A stretch of 5,242 bases of DNA from Treponema sp. (lineage in GTDB: Bacteria > Spirochaetota > Spirochaetia > Treponematales > Breznakiellaceae): contig JAITFA010000144.1 of assembly GCA_031281685.1 (NCBI GenBank), positions 1 to 5,242 of the forward strand, given 5' to 3'. The notes under the pieces were generated by a model that was not told the origin of the DNA, ran no database searches, and saw nothing but the letters and a program-made list of their open reading frames with translations. Both the position numbers and the translations under genes were made by a program. Below, piece after piece: positions 1 to 5,074 of this stretch; position 1 is the first letter of the stretch, and each line of letters begins with the position of its first letter.

Positions 1-390
1 GTAAGAGGCGAACTTTTCCCAGAGCCTGGCGGCGATCAAGGTTTCTATCAGCTCTCCGATGGAGCGGTTAAGGCCGCCGACGTTTCGCGTTACCCGGTCA
101 ACCCGCGCCGACGTTTCGCGGATATTTTGTGTTACCAGATCGACCCGCGCCGCCATTTCGCGGACATCCTGTGTTACCTGATCGACCCGCGCTGACATTT
201 TATCGACATTTTGCGTTACCTGATCGACCCGCACCGACAGTTTGTCGATAGTCTTGTTCGTCTCCGCAATGATACGGTCATGTTCAGCTTTGCTTTCCTG
301 AAACTTCTTGTCCGTTTCCTGAAACATTGCCCAGACAGTCTTAAACGTCAGCCTTTTCTGCGGCTTACGCGCCTGTACTGCTATTGCCAT
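1..390 (-). CDS. Coiled-coil protein with 14-residue repeats, N-terminal part (truncated by window edge)
   Basis: The reading frame is open on the minus strand from ATG at 390 to the left edge, giving 130 residues and no stop. The start is chosen because GGGAGG lies 5 nt upstream. An in-frame ATG at 450 would add 20 residues but lies inside the proposed -10 box. Residues 1-20 are basic (MAIAVQARKPQKRLTF). Residues 20-52 are a charged helix (WAMFQETDKKFQESKAEHD). Residues 53-108 are four 14-residue units of the form ARVDQVTQNVDKMS, with V/V/V/M at heptad a and d positions, so a regular coiled coil. Residues 104-127 read NVGGLNRSIGELIETLIAARLW. There is no signal peptide or membrane segment. 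In similar treponemal proteins, as I recall them, this 'GGLN-S-GEL' stretch leads into a PD-(D/E)XK-like nuclease domain. That part is outside the window, so function is not assigned. It is transcribed away from rpsP. Confidence 0.8.
   Translation of the reverse strand, partial: MAIAVQARKPQKRLTFKTVWAMFQETDKKFQESKAEHDRIIAETNKTIDKLSVRVDQVTQNVDKMSARVDQVTQDVREMAARVDLVTQNIRETSARVDRVTRNVGGLNRSIGELIETLIAARLWEKFASY
67..234 (-). repeat. Four tandem 42-bp in-frame repeats encoding coiled-coil heptad pairs
   Basis: Four consecutive 42-bp units occupy 234-193, 192-151, 150-109 and 108-67 on the minus strand. The plus-strand marker (G/A)ACCCGC recurs at 100, 142, 184 and 226, exactly 42 bp apart. Each unit encodes 14 residues (two heptads), so gain or loss of a unit keeps both reading frame and coiled-coil register. 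The second and third units are the closest match to each other. The fourth drifts at its 3' half into the conserved GGLN segment. Confidence 0.9.
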
Positions 391-395
391 ATATA

Positions 396-401
396 CCTCC
401 C
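396..401 (-). promoter_or_regulatory. Shine-Dalgarno site GGGAGG of the divergent coiled-coil gene
   Basis: The minus strand reads GGGAGG, then TATAT, then ATG. This 5-nt spacing fixes the start at 390 rather than at the in-frame ATG at 450. It lies only 4 nt downstream of the 406-443 hairpin, so folding of that hairpin could affect access to it (inference). Confidence 0.75.
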
Positions 402-405
402 AAGG

Positions 406-443
406 CGAATGGCCGCGATAGATGCGAGCTATCAAGCCATTCG
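406..443 (-). promoter_or_regulatory. Two-part stem-loop in the leader of the divergent gene
   Basis: CGAATGGC (406-413) pairs with GCCATTCG (436-443), an 8-bp perfect inverted repeat. Nested inside it, GATAG (417-421) pairs with CTATC (429-433) around a 7-nt loop. A 3/2-nt asymmetric internal loop separates the two stems. In minus-strand RNA this 38-nt structure would begin almost exactly at the start point predicted from the TATAAT at 454-449 and end just before the ribosome binding site. Possible roles are 5'-end mRNA stabilisation, translational control or an operator. No T-run follows, so it is not a standard terminator. The symmetry is seen directly; the function is inferred. Confidence 0.65.
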
Positions 444-448
444 TGGAC

Positions 449-477
449 ATTATATCTTTATTCGCCGTTTACGTCAG
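449..477 (-). promoter_or_regulatory. Sigma70-type promoter for the divergent gene
   Basis: On the minus strand, CTGACG (477-472, 4 of 6 to TTGACA) and a perfect TATAAT (454-449) are separated by 17 bp. Transcription would start near 442. A second nearby combination, TTGACA (513-508) with TATGAC (491-486) at 16 bp, is weaker at the -10 box but has a perfect -35, and could be an additional start. Confidence 0.6.
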
Positions 478-549
478 GGTCAGGTGTCATAATCCCGGAT
501 GATTTTCTGTCAACAGCATAGCTGCTGAGCGCGGTCTCCTACAGCGCCC

Positions 550-579
550 TTGCCTAACGTGAGTGGCTTATGCTAGAAT
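550..579 (+). promoter_or_regulatory. Putative extended -10 promoter for the rpsP operon
   Basis: TTGCCT (550-555, 4 of 6 to TTGACA) and TAGAAT (574-579, 5 of 6 to TATAAT) are separated by 18 bp. The -10 box is preceded by TGC, giving an extended -10 motif. The start would lie near 586, with a leader of about 53 nt before rpsP. TATAAA at 622-627 was not chosen because it abuts the ribosome binding site and lacks a good -35. Confidence 0.5.
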
Positions 580-594
580 AAGTCATTGACACAG

Positions 595-611
595 GCGCGT
601 TGTTGACGCGC
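595..611 (+). promoter_or_regulatory. Small hairpin in the rpsP leader
   Basis: GCGCGT (595-600) and ACGCGC (606-611) form a 6-bp GC-rich stem with loop TGTTG. It lies in the predicted leader, 16 nt before the AAGGAG site (628-633) of rpsP, and is not followed by a T-run. It could be a weak leader structure or a protein-binding site. Ribosomal protein operons are often controlled through leader RNA, but nothing here identifies a ligand. Confidence 0.4.
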
Positions 612-638
612 AACAGGTTACTATAAAAAGGAGACTAC

Positions 639-887
639 ATGAGCGCCAGAATCAGGCTCAAGAGATTCGGAACCAAAAAACGGCCATACTATCGCGTTGT
701 GGTGATGGATAGCCGGGACTCACGGGATGGGAAAGCTATTGAAGAAGTCGGGTACTATCACCCCATCGAAAAAGAAGAGAAGCAGATAGTGCTTAATGAA
801 GAAAAGGTGAAAGCGTGGTTGCAGAAGGGCGCGACCCCTAGCGATACGGTTCACCGGCTCTTAAACCAAAAAGGCATCGTGTTATAA
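639..887 (+). CDS. rpsP: 30S ribosomal protein S16
   Basis: This 82-residue protein has the usual length and full pattern of bacterial S16: MSARIRLKRFGTKKRPYYRV at the N-terminus, then VVMDSRDSRDGKAIEEVGYY with the conserved DSR..RDG segment, and KVKAWLQKGATPSDTV near the C-terminus. S16 binds 16S rRNA in the 30S body and aids its assembly. The start has AAGGAG (628-633) 5 nt upstream. It is the first gene of the operon; the KH-domain gene follows after 24 bp. The ffh gene often found upstream in other bacteria is absent here, replaced by a divergent gene. Confidence 0.98.
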   Translation: MSARIRLKRFGTKKRPYYRVVVMDSRDSRDGKAIEEVGYYHPIEKEEKQIVLNEEKVKAWLQKGATPSDTVHRLLNQKGIVL

Positions 888-911
888 CAAGTAACGCGGG
901 AAGGCAGATTC

Positions 912-1145
912 GTGGAAAAAGATCTGGTTGAGTATATTGTAAAGTCGCTGGTCGATGACCCCGCATCCGTGGAACTTACGGTTATTGAACGGGAAAAATC
1001 CACTACGCTGGAACTGAAAGTAGCCCCCAGCGACATCGGTAAGGTTATCGGACGGCATGGCCGTATCGCCAAAGCCATCAGAACCGTGCTTCAAGCCGCT
1101 GGCACCAGAGGCGGAAAGCGTACGGTTTTGGAGATTTTAGACTGA
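912..1145 (+). CDS. khpA: KH-domain RNA-binding protein KhpA (YlqC/UPF0109 type)
   Basis: This 77-residue protein is one KH domain. It opens with KDLVEYIVKSLVDDPASVEL, typical of the family, and carries the nucleic-acid-binding GxxG loop as GRHG at residues 47-50 within IGKVIGRHGRIAKAIRTVL. KhpA proteins bind RNA, often with KhpB/Jag, and the gene commonly lies between rpsP and rimM, as here. The start is GTG, with GGGAAGG (898-904) 7 nt upstream; no better ATG matches the family N-terminus. The stop lies 7 bp before rimM. It is cytosolic and probably cotranscribed with rpsP. Confidence 0.95.
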   Translation: MEKDLVEYIVKSLVDDPASVELTVIEREKSTTLELKVAPSDIGKVIGRHGRIAKAIRTVLQAAGTRGGKRTVLEILD

Positions 1146-1152
1146 TAAGACC

Positions 1153-1659
1153 ATGATTGAGCGATTTACGCTTGGTCTTGTGGGCGCTCCCTTTGGCCTT
1201 GAGGGGTTTGTGAAGATAAACTCCCTGTCCGGTGAGCATGAACACCTGAGACGGCTGACCACAGTTACCCTATGGCAAGATGAGCAGGAGCGCGTTTTTG
1301 AGGTGGAAGCTAGCGCGCCGCTTGCGCGAGGGCTGGCGATAAAGTTCAAGGGTATTGATAACCCTGAAGCAGCCAAACGCCTCGGAGGAGCGCGACTTGT
1401 CAGCGAGCGAAGCCACGCCGCCCCGTTGCGGCAGGGTGAATGGTACATCGAAGACCTGCGCGGCCTCACGGTGCGCTTGCCGGACGGCGAAACAGTAGGG
1501 CAGATCACCGATATTGTGGAAGGCGGCGGGGGAAACCTCGCTGAGATACAGCTTCAATCAGGGGAACTCAAGTTCATCCCGTTCAGAAAAGAATTCCTGA
1601 GCGACATTGACATTGAAAAGGGAAACGCCGTGCTTGTGGCAGCGTGGGTTCTGGAATGA
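1153..1659 (+). CDS. rimM: Ribosome maturation factor RimM
   Basis: This 168-residue protein has the two-domain RimM plan. The N-terminal barrel (about 1-87) begins FTLGLVGAPFGLEGFVKI, the conserved G-HG-G-vk stretch, and contains GIDNPEAAKRLGGARL. The PRC-barrel domain (about 93-168) starts GEWYIEDLRGLTV, matching the family's 'yy-DLiG--V', and includes FIPFRKEFL. RimM helps mature the 3' domain of the 30S head and binds S19. No clear Shine-Dalgarno is seen in the 7-bp gap after khpA, so translation may rely on coupling. Its stop codon overlaps the trmD start as ATGA. Confidence 0.95.
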   Translation: MIERFTLGLVGAPFGLEGFVKINSLSGEHEHLRRLTTVTLWQDEQERVFEVEASAPLARGLAIKFKGIDNPEAAKRLGGARLVSERSHAAPLRQGEWYIEDLRGLTVRLPDGETVGQITDIVEGGGGNLAEIQLQSGELKFIPFRKEFLSDIDIEKGNAVLVAAWVLE

Positions 1660-2456
1660 AGTATACGGTTCTCTCCCTGTTCCCGGAACTTATTGATGCT
1701 TTCTTCAACCTTTCGATACTCGGCAAGGCGGTTGAGCGGGGTATTGTCGAGTATTGCTCGGTCAACATTCGGGACTTTGCTTTTGACCGGCACAAGACCT
1801 GTGATGACGCGCCCTATGGCGGCGGCGCGGGTATGCTGATGCTGGCTGAGCCGTTGGGACGGGCGCTTGAGTCGGTGGGCGTGCGCAACCGCTTCGAGGC
1901 TGACGCGGGCGCTGAAAAAGCGCGGGTCATCTATCTCACCCCATCGGGTCGCCCCTTTACGCAGGACTTGGCGCAAGAACTCTCGCAAGAGCGGGAGCTT
2001 GTTCTTGTCTGTGGGCGCTATGAGGGTATTGACCAGCGGATCATTGACGCTTATGTTGACGATGAGCTTTCCGTCGGGGACTATGTGCTTTCGTCCGGTG
2101 AAACAGCCGCGCTGGTGCTTATTGACGCGACTTACCGGCTTGTAGATGAGGTAATCACCCCCGCGTCGCTACGGGAAGAGAGCTTTGGCGGCGGCCTGCT
2201 GGAGTATCCGCAGTATACACGGCCTGAGATTTATGGTAATGTTGGGTTAAAGGTTCCTGAGATTCTGCTCTCAGGACATCACGAAAACATACGGCGCTGG
2301 CGGCTTATGAAGCGGGTTGAGAAAACCCTTGCCATGCGACCGGAGCTTATTGCGCGGGGCGAAACCGCAGGTTTGTTCGATGAGGAAACCCGCTCGCTTA
2401 TCGCGGAATTGCAACAACACAAAGGAGCTAAGGATGAACGAGATAAGGGCGATTGA
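1656..2456 (+). CDS. trmD: tRNA (guanine-N1-)-methyltransferase TrmD
   Basis: This 266-residue SPOUT enzyme uses S-adenosylmethionine to methylate N1 of G37 in tRNAs with G36, preventing +1 frameshifts. The start at 1656 gives [12 protein letters not shown], the family N-terminus, and overlaps the rimM stop as ATGA; a GTG at 1644 would only add four residues. Signatures are [17 protein letters not shown] (44-60), the knot loops YLTPSGRP (93-100), [11 protein letters not shown] (118-128) and [11 protein letters not shown] (139-149), then [12 protein letters not shown] and [13 protein letters not shown]. Two normally conserved positions differ. The residue before SF, equivalent to E. coli Asp169, is Glu175, and the usual GGE is SGE (Ser147). 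The Arg154 equivalent is Arg161. The last 23 bp overlap rplS. Confidence 0.96.
   Translation: MKYTVLSLFPELIDAFFNLSILGKAVERGIVEYCSVNIRDFAFDRHKTCDDAPYGGGAGMLMLAEPLGRALESVGVRNRFEADAGAEKARVIYLTPSGRPFTQDLAQELSQERELVLVCGRYEGIDQRIIDAYVDDELSVGDYVLSSGETAALVLIDATYRLVDEVITPASLREESFGGGLLEYPQYTRPEIYGNVGLKVPEILLSGHHENIRRWRLMKRVEKTLAMRPELIARGETAGLFDEETRSLIAELQQHKGAKDERDKGD
2421..2427 (+). promoter_or_regulatory. rplS: Shine-Dalgarno site of rplS inside the trmD coding region
   Basis: AAAGGAG ends 6 nt before the rplS ATG at 2434 and lies within the last codons of trmD. Ribosomes reading the end of trmD therefore cross the rplS initiation site. This fits coupling or occlusion as a way to set relative TrmD and L19 levels (inference). 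Confidence 0.8.
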
Positions 2457-2793
2457 AGCCCATGAAATGAAAGCCAATCTTAATCAGTTTAAGGTTGGGG
2501 ATACGGTTAAGGTTCACTTCAAGATTGTTGAGGGGAAAACCGAGCGGATTCAGGTGTATGAGGGTCTGGTTATTGCTATGAAGAATTCGCAGGTAGGTAA
2601 GACCTTCACCGTGCGGAAAAACTCCTATGGCGTTGGGGTGGAGCGTATCTTCCCCATCCATTCGCCGCGTATTGAGAAGGTCGATGTCGTGCGTCCGGGC
2701 AAAGTGCGCCGCGCCAAGCTCTACTACATCCGGCACAAGGTTGGCAAAGCCGCCAAGATAAAGGAACTCATTGTTAAGAAAAGCGCGAAATAG
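2434..2793 (+). CDS. rplS: 50S ribosomal protein L19
   Basis: This 119-residue protein matches bacterial L19 in length and pattern: [20 protein letters not shown] (19-38), [33 protein letters not shown] (57-76), [10 protein letters not shown], and the basic [20 protein letters not shown]19 lies at the 30S-50S interface. The start at 2434 is set by AAAGGAG 6 nt upstream and by family length; longer upstream starts in this frame lie deep in trmD. It overlaps trmD by 23 bp and is the last translation gene of the operon. Confidence 0.97.
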   Translation: MNEIRAIEAHEMKANLNQFKVGDTVKVHFKIVEGKTERIQVYEGLVIAMKNSQVGKTFTVRKNSYGVGVERIFPIHSPRIEKVDVVRPGKVRRAKLYYIRHKVGKAAKIKELIVKKSAK

Positions 2794-2864
2794 GCGTCGC
2801 CGAGTGCTAGTAAAGAAGCGCCAAAAAGTTAGCGTGAAGCCTAAGCGCGTACACTAATGCCAGC

Positions 2865-2890
2865 GCGTTAAACAGCGCCTTATTCTTTTG
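2865..2890 (+). terminator. Weak terminator-like hairpin after rplS
   Basis: GCGTT (2865-2869) can pair with AGCGC (2874-2878) through five pairs including one G-T, with loop AAAC. It is followed by CTTATTCTTTTG. The stem is short, so termination would be partial at best. It ends directly before the ATG of the next gene. Between 2794 and 2864 I see no gene and no convincing promoter. Confidence 0.25.
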
Positions 2891-2891
2891 T

Positions 2892-3275
2892 ATGAATACA
2901 AGAAAGAAAGGTCAGGCAGGTGAGGATCAGGCCGCCGCGTTTCTGGAAGCGGACGGTCTGCGTATCATAGTCCGCAATGCGCGGTCCATATACGGGGAGA
3001 TAGACCTCGTGGCGCAAGACGGGGATACTATCGTGTTTGTTGAGGTTAAGGCGTGGTCAACTTACGGGATCGAGGAGTTGCGCTATAGCATCAGCAGGAG
3101 AAAACGCTGGCGTATCATAGAAACGGCTAAGTATTTTCTAGCCGTGAATCGAGAATATAGTAGTATGGCGGTTCGTTTTGATGTAGTATTTATAGGACCA
3201 ATGAAGTCTCTCGCGGATCAGGCAGCGCAGCCAGCGATTACCCATCTTGTATCGGCCTTTATGGAGAGTGTATAA
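2892..3275 (+). CDS. yraN: YraN/UPF0102 family nuclease-like protein
   Basis: This 127-residue protein has the UPF0102 plan: N-terminal KKGQAGEDQAAAFLEADGLRII, then RSIYGEIDLVAQDGDTIVFV followed by EVK. Asp38 and Glu51-Val-Lys53 match a PD-(D/E)XK (Holliday-junction-resolvase-like) active site, followed by the basic SRRKRWRI and RFDVVFIG. The family's biochemical role is poorly defined, so nuclease activity is inferred from fold. ATG 2892 is the first start after an in-frame stop at 2835 and fits the family N-terminus, yet the preceding bases are pyrimidine-rich with no Shine-Dalgarno. In many bacteria rnhB lies between rplS and yraN; it is absent here. Confidence 0.9.
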   Translation: MNTRKKGQAGEDQAAAFLEADGLRIIVRNARSIYGEIDLVAQDGDTIVFVEVKAWSTYGIEELRYSISRRKRWRIIETAKYFLAVNREYSSMAVRFDVVFIGPMKSLADQAAQPAITHLVSAFMESV

Positions 3276-3277
3276 AC

Positions 3278-3472
3278 ATGGTTCAAGCGTATAAGCGCTT
3301 GGAACCCGCTCAATTGGAAAATTTGCGGGCCAAGATTAACAGTAAGAAGTATGTGGATGAGGCTATTGATTGTTTAGCCATGATATTATGTAAAGAAATG
3401 GTAGATATACCTCAAGAAGGAGCGCAGTATGGGCGGCAAGAGTGGGAACCGTCGCAACTTCAAGCGACGTGA
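3278..3472 (+). CDS. Small hypothetical protein, 64 residues
   Basis: I do not recognise this family. The start has GGAGAG (3263-3268) 9 nt upstream, and only 2 bp separate it from the yraN stop. The first 43 residues look helical and amphipathic (LEPAQLENLRAKINSKKYVD, then EAIDCLAMILCKEMVDI) with Cys32 and Cys38; the C-terminal 20 residues are polar. There is no signal peptide or clear membrane segment. The last 44 bp overlap the next gene, and its 3' part holds that gene's AAGGAG site. The tail (AQYGRQEWEPSQLQAT) is therefore constrained by two reading frames. The tight packing supports a real gene coupled to its neighbours; function is unknown. Confidence 0.7.
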   Translation: MVQAYKRLEPAQLENLRAKINSKKYVDEAIDCLAMILCKEMVDIPQEGAQYGRQEWEPSQLQAT

Positions 3473-3890
3473 GCAGGACGATACCGGGCAGGAAAAGTCA
3501 TCCAAAAAAGGGGCGAATACTTCCCGTCGTGAGACAGATCGCCACTATGCGGAGCGCCTCCGGTGGATACCGCCTGCAAAGCCAAGCGAACCGCTTCCTA
3601 CGCCGGATTGTCCCTATTGCGGAAAGCCTATTAAAGACATTGCCGCAGCTCTGGAAGACCGGACTATGAACGCGCCGGCTCACTTTGAATGTGTCATGGC
3701 GTCCATTGCCGAAAATGAGCGCCTGGAAAAAGACGACACACTAGCCTATATCGGCGGCGGACGTTTTGGAATTGTGCGGTTTACCGGAACGTCGCATAAG
3801 TTCCGTATCAAGAAGATTATGGAATGGGAGAACAGGGAAAACCGGGCTGAATGGCGAAAATCCATCAGTGAGTATTATTCTTCAACATGA
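3429..3890 (+). CDS. Hypothetical protein with CxxC...HxxC putative zinc site
   Basis: This 153-residue protein starts at ATG 3429, with AAGGAG (3417-3422) at 6 nt. Residues 1-45 are very basic and low in hydrophobics (RRNFKRREQDD, KSSKKG, SRRETDRHYAERLR), probably disordered and possibly RNA- or DNA-binding. After a proline-rich linker (PPAKPSEPLPTPD) comes CPYCGKPI with Cys61 and Cys64, then HFEC with His85 and Cys88. This gives a C-x2-C-x20-H-x2-C zinc-finger-like pattern. Residues 105-130 (LAYIGGGRFGIVRFTGTSHK) look like a small beta domain, followed by a charged helix. I recall similar spirochaete proteins but no assigned function. It overlaps the previous gene by 44 bp and the cyclase by 4 bp. 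The metal site is inferred. Confidence 0.8.
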   Translation: MGGKSGNRRNFKRREQDDTGQEKSSKKGANTSRRETDRHYAERLRWIPPAKPSEPLPTPDCPYCGKPIKDIAAALEDRTMNAPAHFECVMASIAENERLEKDDTLAYIGGGRFGIVRFTGTSHKFRIKKIMEWENRENRAEWRKSISEYYSST

Positions 3891-5026
3891 TGGGTCGATC
3901 TCAAAGAAGTCAAAAACAATCAAAAGAGAAGTTTCCTGCCATTTCCGGTGGAAATCTGGAAACAGAGTTCCCAAAAGTTTCTGAAATCGACGCGCTTAAA
4001 ACTGAAATACACACCTACAAAAAACTCTTTTCCAGTGTTCTGGATATCTTTAACCATACCGTTCTGGACGCTATCATGGATAGCGCGGTCTCGCATATCG
4101 TGGAGAATAGCCAACTTGGATTCATTGTCTTCCTGTGGCGGCCATTCCAGAATCGGGAAGACATCAGCATCAAGGTCTATAAAGACTGCGAGATTGTGGA
4201 CACGCGATTCCACCTTGAAACCATTGCCCCTTTTGAGCCTTTCTTTCGGGACCATCCTACGCCAATCAGTTTAGCCGAACTCCGGGCGCGTATGAATAAC
4301 CACGAGGCAGTGGATGCCCTTTTGCCGGTAAACCCGGAACTGGTGATGCCGGTTCAGAGTCCTTCGGGCCTTTATGGGCTTATCCTGATCGGCGAGAAGG
4401 AACAGGGCGCACAGAGCGAGGCTTTCAGTTCCACAAAACTGGCTTTTCTCAAGCAGCTCATGGCTTTTGTTTCCCTTGCCATACAGAATCACCTGAACTA
4501 CGACCATTCCCTGCGGGATGGAAAGACCGGCCTCTATAACCACAGCTTCTTTATGACTCGTCTCAATGAGGAAATCTCGCGGATTAAGCGTAATAGCTTT
4601 GCGTCTTCGGTAGTCGTGATTGACGTGGACTCTTTCAAGCGCTTCAATGACCACTATGGACACATGGCTGGCGACAGGGTACTCGAACACATCGCAGCCA
4701 TAATCAAACAGAGCGTGCGGCTTGAAGACGTACCTTCCCGTTTTGGCGGTGAGGAATTCACCGTGCTGTTACCGAACACCTGCGCTGACTCCGCGTGGTT
4801 TGTGGCCGAGCGTCTGCGCGTCTCCATCGCCAACCTGCATGTGCAGTGGGAATCCAACCTGCCGCAGGTTACCATCAGTCTGGGAATCTTCACCTTTGAC
4901 GAATCCTACGACTTAACCGCAAGCGAGATTATAAGCCGCGCAGACAGCGCCCTGTATGAATCAAAGCGCCGGGGCAAGAACCGTACCACCATGTGGAAAC
5001 CCGGACTTCAGTTTCCACAGAAATAG
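3887..5026 (+). CDS. Diguanylate cyclase with N-terminal GAF-like domain
   Basis: This 379-residue soluble protein has no transmembrane segment. Residues 1-33 are polar, 34-60 helical, and about 60-200 resemble a divergent GAF sensor domain (QLGFIVFLWRP, VMPVQSPSGLYGLILIGEKE, then a long helix). The GGDEF domain (about 205-370) begins LRDGKTGLYNHSFF. It has metal and nucleotide residues Asp246, Asp248, Asn254, Asp255 and Gly262-Asp263 (VIDVDSFKRFNDHYGHMAGD), active-site GGEEF at 287-291, and an intact RxxD inhibitory site, RLED, at 278-281. It should therefore convert two GTP to c-di-GMP with product inhibition. ATG 3887 overlaps the previous stop as ATGA, a second ATG follows at 3890, and no Shine-Dalgarno is seen, so coupled re-initiation is likely. 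The GAF ligand is unknown. Confidence 0.93.
   Translation: MMGRSQRSQKQSKEKFPAISGGNLETEFPKVSEIDALKTEIHTYKKLFSSVLDIFNHTVLDAIMDSAVSHIVENSQLGFIVFLWRPFQNREDISIKVYKDCEIVDTRFHLETIAPFEPFFRDHPTPISLAELRARMNNHEAVDALLPVNPELVMPVQSPSGLYGLILIGEKEQGAQSEAFSSTKLAFLKQLMAFVSLAIQNHLNYDHSLRDGKTGLYNHSFFMTRLNEEISRIKRNSFASSVVVIDVDSFKRFNDHYGHMAGDRVLEHIAAIIKQSVRLEDVPSRFGGEEFTVLLPNTCADSAWFVAERLRVSIANLHVQWESNLPQVTISLGIFTFDESYDLTASEIISRADSALYESKRRGKNRTTMWKPGLQFPQK
4992..5019 (+). terminator. 9-bp inverted repeat at the 3' end of the cyclase gene
   Basis: TGTGGAAAC (4992-5000) and GTTTCCACA (5011-5019) are a perfect 9-bp inverted repeat around a 10-nt loop. It lies in the last codons of the cyclase and stops just before its TAG. 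The following bases are not an immediate T-run; a pyrimidine-rich TATTATTCTTCTTC begins about 18 nt later. It could act as a weak terminator or a 3'-end mRNA-stabilising stem. Confidence 0.4.
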
Positions 5027-5074
5027 CAGTTCTGGATATTATTCTTCTTCGACCTTGCGGCTTGGCTCACGACC

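Noticed and set aside
211..492. Plus-strand open frame of 93 codons over the 42-bp repeats and the divergent control region
   Set aside because: It is the antisense of the coiled-coil gene, which has a clear ribosome binding site, heptad pattern and promoter; the plus frame has neither good initiation nor family character.
586..591. TTGACA as a -35 box for rpsP
   Set aside because: At 17-bp spacing the sequence is CGCAAC, which is not a -10 box.
622..627. TATAAA as the -10 box of rpsP
   Set aside because: It abuts the AAGGAG site and would give almost no leader; the best -35 at proper spacing (GTTGTT) is poor.
1644..1655. GTG start for trmD at 1644
   Set aside because: The ATG at 1656 gives the conserved [11 protein letters not shown] start and an ATGA overlap with rimM.
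1554..1988. Minus-strand open frame of 144 codons across rimM and trmD
   Set aside because: It lies antisense to two well-conserved genes and has no recognisable domain or ribosome binding site; it reflects codon bias of the real genes.
2850..2855. Possible -10 box TACACT upstream of yraN
   Set aside because: Only 4 of 6 bases match and no -35-like sequence lies at suitable spacing.
3873..3883. 11-bp direct repeat TATTATTCTTC here and at 5037
   Set aside because: It is short, AT-rich and at chance level; no element boundaries or target-site logic accompany the two copies.
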